A DNA stretch of 64,000 nt, from contig NZ_JANUQM010000001.1 of NCBI RefSeq assembly GCF_030386795.1, positions 306,363-370,362 of the forward strand, in the 5' to 3' direction. The notes beneath the pieces were generated by a model. That model worked only from the letters and a program-made list of their open reading frames with translations, had not been told where the DNA came from and did not search any database. Both the position numbers and the translations under genes were made by a program. How positions within the stretch are numbered: the stretch's first letter is position 1; every line of letters begins with the position of its first letter. Source of the stretch: Streptomyces sp. S.PNR 29 (GTDB taxonomy: Bacteria > Actinomycetota > Actinomycetes > Streptomycetales > Streptomycetaceae). Positions 1 to 7,086 of this stretch are shown in pieces.

Positions 1-1
1 C

Positions 2-511
2 CTGCTGGTGCTGGTCGCCAATCCGGACGGGGCCTGGTACTTCATCGCGGGGCTGGCCCTGTACCTCATGCACCGGTTCGGCCAGGACCTGCTGCTGTGG
101 GGCATCCTCGCCATGGCCTGGCTGATGGGACAACTGGAACTGGGGCGCCGGATCGAGGAAGTGGAGCACGTCTCCGGCTGGCGGGGCAGTGTGCTGATCT
201 TCAGCGCCTTCCTGCTTCTCATGGTCGCGATCGCACTGGGCGCGACCGACCGCATCCGCTGGAAGTGGCTCGTCACCGCGGGTGCGCTGACGTATCCGCT
301 CTACCTGACGCACTACGTCGCCGGTACGACGCTGATCAGCCGCCTGCGGGACACGATGGACGCCCGGCTGCTCGTCGGGGTCGTGATCGCCGGGTTCCTG
401 GTGCTGAGCTGGCTGGTGCACCGGTTCGTGGAGCGGCCGGTGGCGGGGGCGTTGAAGAGGGGGCTGGACACGGCGTTCGCGCGGTTACGCAACGCGGGAG
501 AGGCGGCCTGA
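2..511 (+). CDS. Acyltransferase-3 family membrane protein, C-terminal part
   Basis: The reading frame is already open at the first base, so the start and most of the protein lie outside the window. The visible 169 residues are strongly hydrophobic with about four membrane segments. They end in the pattern typical of acyltransferase-3 family O-acyltransferases: a TYPLYLTHY segment, a last hydrophobic helix, then WLVHRFVERPV before a short basic tail. Family members acylate sugars or cell-surface polymers from the membrane. The substrate cannot be read from this fragment. It converges on the frame-disrupted HTH gene, with only 11 bases between the stops. Confidence 0.7.
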   Translation: MLVLVANPDGAWYFIAGLALYLMHRFGQDLLLWGILAMAWLMGQLELGRRIEEVEHVSGWRGSVLIFSAFLLLMVAIALGATDRIRWKWLVTAGALTYPLYLTHYVAGTTLISRLRDTMDARLLVGVVIAGFLVLSWLVHRFVERPVAGALKRGLDTAFARLRNAGEAA

Positions 512-522
512 GGAAGAGCACG

Positions 523-1490
523 TCAAGCGGCCTTTGAGGCGGTGGAGCGGCATGCGCGGCAGCGGCCCGGCCCGGGCGCGCGGAAGGCGCGGTCGCAGCC
601 GTCACAGTTCTGGAGGGGGTGAGGGCGTGAAGGTGCGGGTGCCGACGGAGGTGACGGAGGCGGCGGGGGTGGCAGGAGTTCGGTGAGGCGGTAGGCGAGC
701 AGAGCCGCCGGGCGGCGGGGGGTGTCCGGGAGGTTCGAGGTCAGCGCGTGGCGTACGGCCTCGGGGCCCACGCCACGTTCGAGCCAGGCGGCTACGGCGG
801 GGGCCAGGGCGCGGATGTCGCGTTCGGGGAGGAGGAGACGGGGGTCGTGGTGGTGGAGGGTGGTGAGGAGGGTGCTGGCCGTGCGGTGGCGGTCGAGGTC
901 GGGGGTTTGGGGTTCGGGGAGTGGGGGTTCGGTGGCGGTGGGCGCGGGTGGCTGTGGGGGTGGGGAGCGGGGTCCGCTTGCTGTCGGGGCGGTGGCTCGG
1001 GGGCGCCGGGTTTGGCATCGGGATGCGTCGGCTGGTCGGCTGTGATCGGTTGGTTGTACGACACCGTGTGCGTGACGATGCGGCCGCTCGGGAGGCGTTC
1101 GCGGATACGGGCCAGGTAGCCGTGGGCCTCCAGTTCGCGCAGGGCGGCGGCGATACGGGTCTCTCCCTCGGGGAAGCGGGCGGCGAGGGTCTTGATGTCG
1201 ACGCGGGTGCCGGAGGGGAGCGACTGGATGTGGCACGCGAGGCCGATCGCCGTGAGAGTGAGCCTGCGGTGCTGGGTCAGGTGGTTGCCGATGACCGTGA
1301 AGCGGGTCGTGTGCTTGGTGTTGATGTGGGTGATGCCGCGCGGATTCAGCGGCTGCGCGCATGCGGGCGCGCTAAGGTGCTGGGTATCCATCGGGAAGGC
1401 CTCGACTTCCTCGGTGGTCAGGCCCTCGATCGGGATGCCAGTCCCGGCCGGGGGCCGTCGCATGTCTGCGGTTGTGGTCGCGGCGAGCAT
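523..1490 (-). pseudogene. HTH-domain protein with C-terminal zinc ribbon, split by a frameshift
   Basis: The N-terminal half (reading down from 1490, or from the internal ATG at 1391) has the segment NTKHTTRFTVIGNHL followed by a winged-helix-like stretch containing DIKTLAARFPEG and AALRELEAHGYL. That frame runs on as meaningless Pro/Ser/Thr sequence to 792. From about 897 down to 523 another frame carries the natural end of this Streptomyces family: an Ala/Leu-rich helical part, a proline run, and a zinc ribbon CDGCDRAF...CRAC. The frame change therefore lies between about 898 and 1045, in the proline-rich linker. It is either a real single-base indel, making a pseudogene, or a sequencing error in GC-rich DNA. 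Joined, the product would be about 290-320 aa. Streptomyces genomes carry many paralogues, probably DNA-binding; targets are unknown. Confidence 0.6.
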
Positions 1491-1653
1491 ATGCCAGCGA
1501 ACCGGGCCGAAATCCAGCCCAGTTGAGCGGTGCCACTCTTCCGGGTGACGGGCCCGGTCGGGATGCTGGGGGAGGTGGGTGGGGTTGGGTTTGGTCGGTG
1601 CTCACCACCCGGTCATGGAAAAGCTTTGATCACGCGTGGGGCCGGGGCGTGGG

Positions 1654-2109
1654 TCACCGGGGCGGGACGGTCCGCGATCCGGTGGCGCCGGTCCTCACTT
1701 CCGCCCAGACGGTCTTGCGTGGGGTGGGGCCGTGCGCCACTCCCCAGCGGTCCGCGAGAGCTTCTACGAGGACGAGGCCGCGGCCCGACTCGCCGTCGGG
1801 TGTGGTGTGTTCGCGGTGCGGCAGTCGGTCGCCCCTGGTGTCGGTGACCTCGATGCGGAGCGTGCCGCCTACGACGTACAGCGTGAGCCGGAAGTCCCGT
1901 CCCGGTACGCGGCCGTGGGTGACGGCGTTCGCCGCCAGCTCGGCCACGATGTGCTCCGCAGGGTCCAGCGGGAGCCCCCAGGTGCGGAGTTGCTCGGTCG
2001 CCAGGAGTCGGGCGAGGCGGGCTCCGCGTGGTGTGGAGGACAGCGGCACGCTGAAGCTGCGGAGGGGACAGTGCAGTTGGGCTTCGGGTTGGGCGATTTC
2101 CTGATTCAC
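1654..2109 (-). CDS. Anti-sigma-type ATP-binding protein (HATPase_c, RsbW-like)
   Basis: A 151-aa single-domain GHKL ATPase. The N box is HIVAELAANAVTHG, the G1-like motif is the IEVTDTRGD stretch, and the G2-like motif is GRGLVLVEALADRWG. Such proteins bind or phosphorylate anti-anti-sigma factors and are abundant in Streptomyces. The start is a GTG at 2109 with only a weak AAGTGA upstream. It is divergent from the DUF5753 regulator at 2192 across 82 bases. This ATPase, the DUF5753 HTH protein and a DUF397 protein form the trio seen in whiJ/abaA-type developmental loci, which suggests a role in differentiation control. That role is inferred from family and context. Confidence 0.8.
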   Translation of the reverse strand: MNQEIAQPEAQLHCPLRSFSVPLSSTPRGARLARLLATEQLRTWGLPLDPAEHIVAELAANAVTHGRVPGRDFRLTLYVVGGTLRIEVTDTRGDRLPHREHTTPDGESGRGLVLVEALADRWGVAHGPTPRKTVWAEVRTGATGSRTVPPR

Positions 2110-2191
2110 GTCACTTAGCGTGGCGGCCCGCGCTTACCGTGAACAGTGACGACTCCGATACGTACGGTGACTGTCGGGTGCTTGTCCGGTC

Positions 2192-3097
2192 GTGTCCGGG
2201 CTTGTCGAGAAGGAGTGGTGCGATGACGGTCGCGGGGAAGCGGTGCGGCTCAAGAGCGAGGCGGATGAGCCGGGTTGGGAGGTGGATCCGGACGATGAGT
2301 GGGCGCTGGCGGTCATCGCCACCGTGGGGCGGCAGCTGAAGCTGCGGCGGGAGGCGGTGGGGATGCGGGCCGGCGAGTTCGGGGCGGCGGTCGGGTACGG
2401 CGAGGACATGGTGTACAAGATCGAGGGCGGGAAGCGGATCCCTCGGTTCGAGTACCTGGACAGGGCCGACGAGGTGTTGGGGGCCGGTGGGCTCATCGCG
2501 GCGATGAAGGAGGACGTGAGGAAGGTCCGGTATCCGAAGAGCGTGCGGGCGCTTGCGGAGCTGGAAGCGAAAGCCGTTGAGCTCGGGGTGTACGTCGGCC
2601 TCAGCATCCATGGCTTGTTGCAGACACCGGAGCATGCCCGTGCCTTGTTCGAGGCCTGGCAGCCGCCGTACACGGAAGGGGAAGTAGAGCGCTTGGTGGC
2701 AGCTCGAATGGCCCGGAAGTCAATCTTCGACCGGTCGCCTGCTCCGGCGCTCAGTTTCGTCCTGGAAGAGGCGACGCTGCGCCGACAGGTTGGAGGCACA
2801 ATGGTGTGGCGTCAGCAGCTCGAACATCTGCTGGAGGTGGCGCAGCTGCGGAACGTGACGCTTCAGGTGATGCCCACGAGCTCTGGGGCCCACCCGGGAC
2901 TGGATGGCAGGGTCGAGGTGCTGAAGTTCGCCGACGGCACGGCGGTGGGTCGTTCCGACGGTGCGTTCAACGGCCGGCCGACCTCTGACCCGAAACAGCT
3001 CCGCATTCTTGAACTGCGATACAGCACCATCCGGGCTCAGGCTCTCTCCCCACGGGAGTCTCTGGCCTTCATCAAGCAAATGCTGGGAGAAACATGA
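2192..3097 (+). CDS. XRE-family regulator with DUF5753 domain (whiJ/Scr1-like)
   Basis: A 301-aa protein: N-terminal helix-turn-helix at about residues 45-95 (GRQLKLRREAVGM..GEDMVYKIEGGKRIP), then a DUF5753 domain at about 110-295 containing GLLQTPEHARAL and LEHLLEVAQLRNVTLQVMP. It is the DNA-binding partner of DUF397 proteins; the downstream gene overlaps by ATGA and is one. The start is uncertain. The only open start in frame is GTG 2192, which lacks a good ribosome site. A good AAGGAG (2210-2215) sits 7 bases before ATG 2223, but that ATG is in another frame. Its first five residues MTVAG would continue naturally into EAVRLK with one extra G in the G run near 2235. A one-base deletion or error at the start is likely. 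Confidence 0.8.
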   Translation: MSGLVEKEWCDDGRGEAVRLKSEADEPGWEVDPDDEWALAVIATVGRQLKLRREAVGMRAGEFGAAVGYGEDMVYKIEGGKRIPRFEYLDRADEVLGAGGLIAAMKEDVRKVRYPKSVRALAELEAKAVELGVYVGLSIHGLLQTPEHARALFEAWQPPYTEGEVERLVAARMARKSIFDRSPAPALSFVLEEATLRRQVGGTMVWRQQLEHLLEVAQLRNVTLQVMPTSSGAHPGLDGRVEVLKFADGTAVGRSDGAFNGRPTSDPKQLRILELRYSTIRAQALSPRESLAFIKQMLGET

Positions 3098-3300
3098 TCC
3101 GCAAGTCCGCCGCCGGAGACGTCTCCGAACTGACGTGGTTCAAGAGCAGCTACAGCGACGGCCCGAACGGCGACTCCTGCGTCGAGGTCGCCATAGCCCC
3201 CCGCACGATCCACATCCGCGACTCCAAGCACACCCAGGGCCCCCGACTCACTCTCACCCCCACGGCCTGGTCCGCCTTCGTCTCAGGCGTCAGCAAGTGA
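3094..3300 (+). CDS. DUF397 domain protein
   Basis: A 68-aa DUF397 protein. It has the family's WFKSSYSDG core, the Cys-Val-Glu-Val-Ala strand (DSCVEVAIAP), a central IRDSK motif, and the terminal AWSAFVSGV helix. DUF397 proteins are encoded directly after DUF5753 HTH regulators and act with them, sometimes described as toxin/antitoxin-like or as developmental co-regulators. Its ATG overlaps the regulator's stop (ATGA), so translation is coupled. Confidence 0.85.
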   Translation: MIRKSAAGDVSELTWFKSSYSDGPNGDSCVEVAIAPRTIHIRDSKHTQGPRLTLTPTAWSAFVSGVSK

Positions 3301-3983
3301 CCGATCCACACTTCCTCGATCTCGACGGCATCGAGGAGCTGTGTGCGGCCGCGACGCCGGGACCGTGGTTCGTGCGGAACCTCGACGACGACCACTCCAT
3401 GAACCTGGTTGCGATCAGCACGGTGGAGGACACGGGCCGCGCGGAGAGGCGGCCTGAGTTCGACCACGGGGAGATCGTCGCGGCGACGCTCGTGCAGCAG
3501 CCCCGCTACGTGGACTGCGCCGACGGGCGCTGGGACGAGAACGCCGCCTTCATCGCCATGGCCAGGGAGGCGGTACCGCGGCTCGTGGCGGAGGTGAGGC
3601 GCCTGCGGTGGCTCCTCGACTACGGGGCGTGCGGTACGGCCGGGACGACGGGCACCGAGTTCGTGATCCCTCTGGACGAGGAGATGCTCGCGTACTTCCG
3701 CGCGATGGTCGACGTACTGGTGCGGCGGTGCGGAATCTCCCGCGCGGAGGCCGTCGCCAGGATCAACGCGACGTACGGAGCGGGACAGTCGGCGGATATG
3801 GAGGTGCAGCTCATGGGCCATGAGCTGCCCGAGTTCTGGGCCTACGGGGCGTACTACCGTCAGGATGACCAGGGTCGGCTTCCGAAGGGGAACCCAAGCA
3901 CAGACGCGGACATCGACTTCAGTCGGCTGCCAATCCGGCCCGCGCCGCCGAAGGACTCGCCGTTCTGGACGGTCGAGGACTGA
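3297..3983 (+). CDS. Hypothetical protein translationally coupled to DUF397 gene
   Basis: A 228-aa acidic soluble protein, start taken at GTG 3297, which overlaps the DUF397 stop (GTGA). An open frame extends further upstream but only inside the regulator gene. No catalytic motif is recognised. The N-terminal half has an LCAAATPGPWFVRNLDD-type segment and FIAMAREAVPRLVAEVRRLRWLL, a pattern common in Streptomyces proteins of unknown function. The C-terminal half contains ISRAEAVARINATYG and HELPEFWAYGAYY. No signal peptide or membrane segment. The overlap suggests co-expression with the whiJ-like pair, but the function is unknown. Confidence 0.65.
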   Translation: MTDPHFLDLDGIEELCAAATPGPWFVRNLDDDHSMNLVAISTVEDTGRAERRPEFDHGEIVAATLVQQPRYVDCADGRWDENAAFIAMAREAVPRLVAEVRRLRWLLDYGACGTAGTTGTEFVIPLDEEMLAYFRAMVDVLVRRCGISRAEAVARINATYGAGQSADMEVQLMGHELPEFWAYGAYYRQDDQGRLPKGNPSTDADIDFSRLPIRPAPPKDSPFWTVED

Positions 3984-3992
3984 GGTTCCACC

Positions 3993-4015
3993 GGCTGATC
4001 TTTCCGTCCAAGGGC
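3993..4015 (+). repeat. Left copy of imperfect 23-bp direct repeat
   Basis: The core ggctgatctttccgtc (16 bases) is identical to 6989-7004. Extending to 4015 gives 21 of 23 matching positions. It lies directly before the SUKH-3 gene; its partner lies directly after the PIN gene. Confidence 0.8.
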
Positions 4016-5017
4016 ATGATGCGAGTGAGTGCTGATCAGGCGCGCGGTTGGTCCCCGCAAACCGACGAAGTGCTGCGACGCGCGGGCTGGCGGCCCGGCC
4101 GTTCGGTGCCGACGGACACCTGGGAGTCGATCCTCCGTGAGCGCGGGTCCTTCGTGGTCCACGAGGCCGCGCGCCGGTTCATGTCCGAGTTCGGGGGCCT
4201 GGTGACGTACGGCTGGCCCGCTGATTCGATCACCACCTCGTCGGCCATCCGCTTCGATCCCCTCGGGGCCGAGTGGCAGGACGAGCGGATGGCCAGGGCG
4301 AGCCGGGAAGCGGGGGCGGCCCTTTACCCCGTAGGCACGGCGGACGGGGGCGCCGGCCTCCTGGGGATCACCGAGGACGGAGCGCTCCACCTCGTACGGG
4401 ACCGCGTGGAACTGCTGGCCACGACCACCAGCCAGGCGCTGGACCACCTGGTCGGGGCACAGGGAGCGCGCTCTGCTCTCTGGACGCCCGACGCTCCAGC
4501 GGCCGAGCACGTGTTCTGGCAGCGGCTGCACACCGTGGAGACCGGCCTGGACGCCGGGCTGCGCTGGTCCGCCGAGACGGACCGGGTGCTGCGGGCGGGT
4601 GGCTGGTTCCCGGGCCGGTCGGTTCCCACGGAGACCTGGGAGACGATCCTTCTGCAGACCGGCGAGTTCGAGATGCACGACGCGGCACAGCGCTTCCTGG
4701 CGGAGTTCGGCGCCGTGGGAGTGCCCTACCGTGCCCCGTGGGACGCGATGCCGTGGATGGAGTTCTCGCTGGACCCGCTGCCGGCGTTCTGGGACGCGGA
4801 GATCATCGACGACCTCGCCGAGCAGGTGGGTGCCGATCTGTACCCCATCGGTATGCGCGACTGTGGGAACCAGCACCTGGCGATGGCCGAGGACGGCGCG
4901 GTCTACGCCGGGATGGACAGTGTCTGGCTGCTGGCCCCCACACCCGACGAGGCACTGCAGAGACTTACCAGCGCGTGTGGAGTCGGCCACCGCCTCCACC
5001 GTGCTGCACCTGAATGA
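4016..5017 (+). CDS. Protein with two tandem SUKH-3 domains (immunity-type)
   Basis: A 333-aa protein made of two related halves. Residues 12-147 and 183-318 each begin with a Trp-Ser/Thr-Asp helix (WSPQTDEVLRRAGWRPGRSV, WSAETDRVLRAGGWFPGRSV). Each continues with a shared core (HEAARRFMSEFGGL, HDAAQRFLAEFGAV), a LYPVG/LYPIG strand, and a final EDG..(L/V)Y-type segment. This is the SUKH-3 pattern. SUKH domains bind and neutralise secreted or contact-delivered nucleases and other polymorphic toxins. The start is ATG 4016 or 4019, with a weak ribosome site. No toxin is directly upstream, so it may be an orphan immunity protein or guard a partner lost from the locus. The fusion may broaden its specificity. 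Confidence 0.8.
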   Translation: MMRVSADQARGWSPQTDEVLRRAGWRPGRSVPTDTWESILRERGSFVVHEAARRFMSEFGGLVTYGWPADSITTSSAIRFDPLGAEWQDERMARASREAGAALYPVGTADGGAGLLGITEDGALHLVRDRVELLATTTSQALDHLVGAQGARSALWTPDAPAAEHVFWQRLHTVETGLDAGLRWSAETDRVLRAGGWFPGRSVPTETWETILLQTGEFEMHDAAQRFLAEFGAVGVPYRAPWDAMPWMEFSLDPLPAFWDAEIIDDLAEQVGADLYPIGMRDCGNQHLAMAEDGAVYAGMDSVWLLAPTPDEALQRLTSACGVGHRLHRAAPE

Positions 5018-5121
5018 CGGGGAGCGCGGCCCGGCCGGTCGGCGTTGGACGGCTCATGACGGCTGCTGCTTAGCTGGGGGGCAGAGCAGTGCCAGGTCGG
5101 AGCGAGTGAGAGAGGTGACAG

Positions 5122-6462
5122 GTGGAGACTCCCCGCCTGGAGGAGGTGCGCCTGACCTCCTTCAAGAGCTTCACCGAGCAGCGCCTGCCTCTGCAGGACC
5201 TCACCGTGTTGATCGGGCGCAACGGCAGTGGCAAGTCCAATGCGCTGGACGCTCTGACGGTGCTGTCGCGGCTGGTGCTGGGCGAGCCGGTGAGGGACGC
5301 CCTGGACGGGCCGCGGACCGGAGGCGAGGAGCCGATCCGAGGTGGCGCCGAAGGGTGCCCTCCGCTGGGGAGTGACTCGTTCTCCATCGGATGCCGGGTG
5401 CGGGTGGGCGACGCCGTTTACGACTTCGACCTGGATATCGACGTTCGTCCTGAGGTCCGCATCAGCGCCGAACGACTGGTCGCGGTCGAAGGAGTCCGCT
5501 ACGGCGGCAGGCGCCTGGGCGCCGGACGGGAACTGCTCACGGTCACCCCGGTGGACGGCGAACCGGGCTCCAGGCTGCTTCGGTACTTCAACGGCAGACG
5601 TGAGCTGGAAGTAGCAGGGGTGATCTGGGCGGATCGACTGGCCCTTCATGGTGTGCAGGCCTGGGTGCCGGGGACGACGAACGCCGGGCACCTGGTCAAG
5701 GAGGCCGCTGAACGGGTCCTCTCCGCGATTCGGGAGATCTTCCTCCTGGATCCGGTCCCCCACCTCATGCGTCGCTACGTCAGTGAGCGCGATGTCGAGC
5801 TGCGCCGAAGCGCCGACAACCTCAGCGCGGTGCTGGCGGAATTGCGCGGCAAGGACCGGCGGGCCTTCAGCCGGATCAAGGAGCTGGTCGCCGGGATGCC
5901 GGAGTATCCCGTGACGGACCTGGATGTCGTCCGGACCTCGCTCGGTGATGTGCAACTTGTCCTGTACGAGGCCGGGTTCCATGGCGATGTGCACGAGATG
6001 CCGGCACGGCTGCTGAGTGACGGCATGCTCCGCTTTCTGGCCTTCGGAACGGCACTCGTCGATGTTCCCGCGCCATCCTGCGCGGCTGATCTTCTGAAGC
6101 CCGCCCGCCTCCTCGTAGTCGAGGAGATCGAGAACGGCCTCTATCCCACCCAGGCCGCTCGGGTGCTGACTCTGATGCGGGAAGAGGCACAGCAGCGGCG
6201 CGTCGAAGTGTTGTTCACGACTCATAGTCCGGCTCTCCTGAACTCCCTCTCGGCCCAGGACCATTCGGGTGTCATCGTGTGCAGCAGGGACCCCCGGTCG
6301 GGGGAGAGCGTCCTGACCCGCCTCACGGAACTGCCCGGGTACGTGGACCTCCTGGCAGCCGGTGACCTGGGCGACGCGGTCACCAAGAACCGCCTGCCGG
6401 ACGCCGTGCGCCCTCGGGAGCCAGGCGTGACCAGCGTCGAGGATTTCCTGAGGAGTCTGTGA
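5122..6462 (+). CDS. AAA family ATPase (RecF/OLD-like, AAA_21 type)
   Basis: A 446-aa ABC-like/SMC-like ATPase. N-terminal strand LTSFKSF, Walker A GRNGSGKS (32-39), signature-like LLSDGMLRFLAF (297-308), Walker B LLVVEEIENG (330-339), and switch histidine FTTHSP (365-370). The middle carries an insert of about 200 residues. The C-terminus is short, with no Toprim nuclease, so it differs from full OLD proteins. The start is GTG 5122 with GAGAGAGGTG upstream. The stop is four bases before a PIN-nuclease gene, so the two form an operon. ATPase-nuclease pairs of this shape are common in anti-phage and plasmid-defence systems, where the ATPase senses and the nuclease acts. That role is inferred here. 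Confidence 0.85.
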   Translation: METPRLEEVRLTSFKSFTEQRLPLQDLTVLIGRNGSGKSNALDALTVLSRLVLGEPVRDALDGPRTGGEEPIRGGAEGCPPLGSDSFSIGCRVRVGDAVYDFDLDIDVRPEVRISAERLVAVEGVRYGGRRLGAGRELLTVTPVDGEPGSRLLRYFNGRRELEVAGVIWADRLALHGVQAWVPGTTNAGHLVKEAAERVLSAIREIFLLDPVPHLMRRYVSERDVELRRSADNLSAVLAELRGKDRRAFSRIKELVAGMPEYPVTDLDVVRTSLGDVQLVLYEAGFHGDVHEMPARLLSDGMLRFLAFGTALVDVPAPSCAADLLKPARLLVVEEIENGLYPTQAARVLTLMREEAQQRRVEVLFTTHSPALLNSLSAQDHSGVIVCSRDPRSGESVLTRLTELPGYVDLLAAGDLGDAVTKNRLPDAVRPREPGVTSVEDFLRSL

Positions 6463-6466
6463 GTCC

Positions 6467-6973
6467 GTGAGCAGTCAGCATCGGCCCGGGCTGCAACTCC
6501 CCGTCGTCGATTTTCTGGACACGTCGGTCTTCGTGGAGATCCTCGACGTGCCCCATATGAACGGAAACCGTTCGGCGGTTCTGGCGGAGATGGACACCAG
6601 GCTGAAGGCGAAGGTCCGCTTCGTCTTGCCGACCGCCACCGTGGTCGAGACGGGCAACCACGTCTTCCAGATCAAGGACGGGGACGCCCGTCGCAAGCGT
6701 GCCGCGGCCTTCATGAGCCTGCTGCGCAAGACCGCTGACGGCGAAGCTCCCTGGGTCCTGCACGAGCGTACGTGGGACGGGACCTTCCTCACCTCGCTGT
6801 GCGACGGCGGCACCACAGGCATGGATCTGGCCGAGCACGCGGTGCGCCAGCAGTTGGGCACCGGTGACCTGAGCATCGTCGCCGAGCGGGATCTGTATGC
6901 CTCTCGGGTCCAGGCGGACGTCCGCATCTGGACGCTGGAGGCGACGATGAGGACGTGGGCCGAGCTGCGGTGA
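6467..6973 (+). CDS. PIN-like ribonuclease, partner of the AAA ATPase
   Basis: A 168-aa protein with the acidic spacing of PIN nucleases: VVDFLDTSVFVEIL (Asp18), PTATVVETGNH (Glu61), a helix with Asp120, and a GTGDLSIVAERDLY strand (Asp134). PIN domains cleave RNA with divalent metal and are usual as VapC-type toxins. Here no VapB-type antitoxin is visible; instead the gene follows the AAA ATPase by four bases (GTG 6467, with AGGAG ending about 12 bases upstream). The likely reading is an ATPase-gated nuclease effector. The protein is longer than VapC (about 130 aa), with an insert between Glu61 and the last Asp. Substrate unknown. Confidence 0.75.
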   Translation: MSSQHRPGLQLPVVDFLDTSVFVEILDVPHMNGNRSAVLAEMDTRLKAKVRFVLPTATVVETGNHVFQIKDGDARRKRAAAFMSLLRKTADGEAPWVLHERTWDGTFLTSLCDGGTTGMDLAEHAVRQQLGTGDLSIVAERDLYASRVQADVRIWTLEATMRTWAELR

Positions 6974-6988
6974 GGACGCACCCCGACT

Positions 6989-7011
6989 GGCTGATCTTTC
7001 CGTCGAACGGC
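6989..7011 (+). repeat. Right copy of imperfect 23-bp direct repeat
   Basis: It matches 3993-4015 at 21 of 23 positions (first 16 identical). It starts 15 bases after the PIN stop. Together the copies bracket a block of about 3.0 kb holding the SUKH-3, ATPase and PIN genes. Confidence 0.8.
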
Positions 7012-7086
7012 TGTGCCTTGTAAGTTCACGTGTGCATACGGTCGTTGACGACGTTGGTGATGCGCAGGTGACGGGGGTTGACGGAT

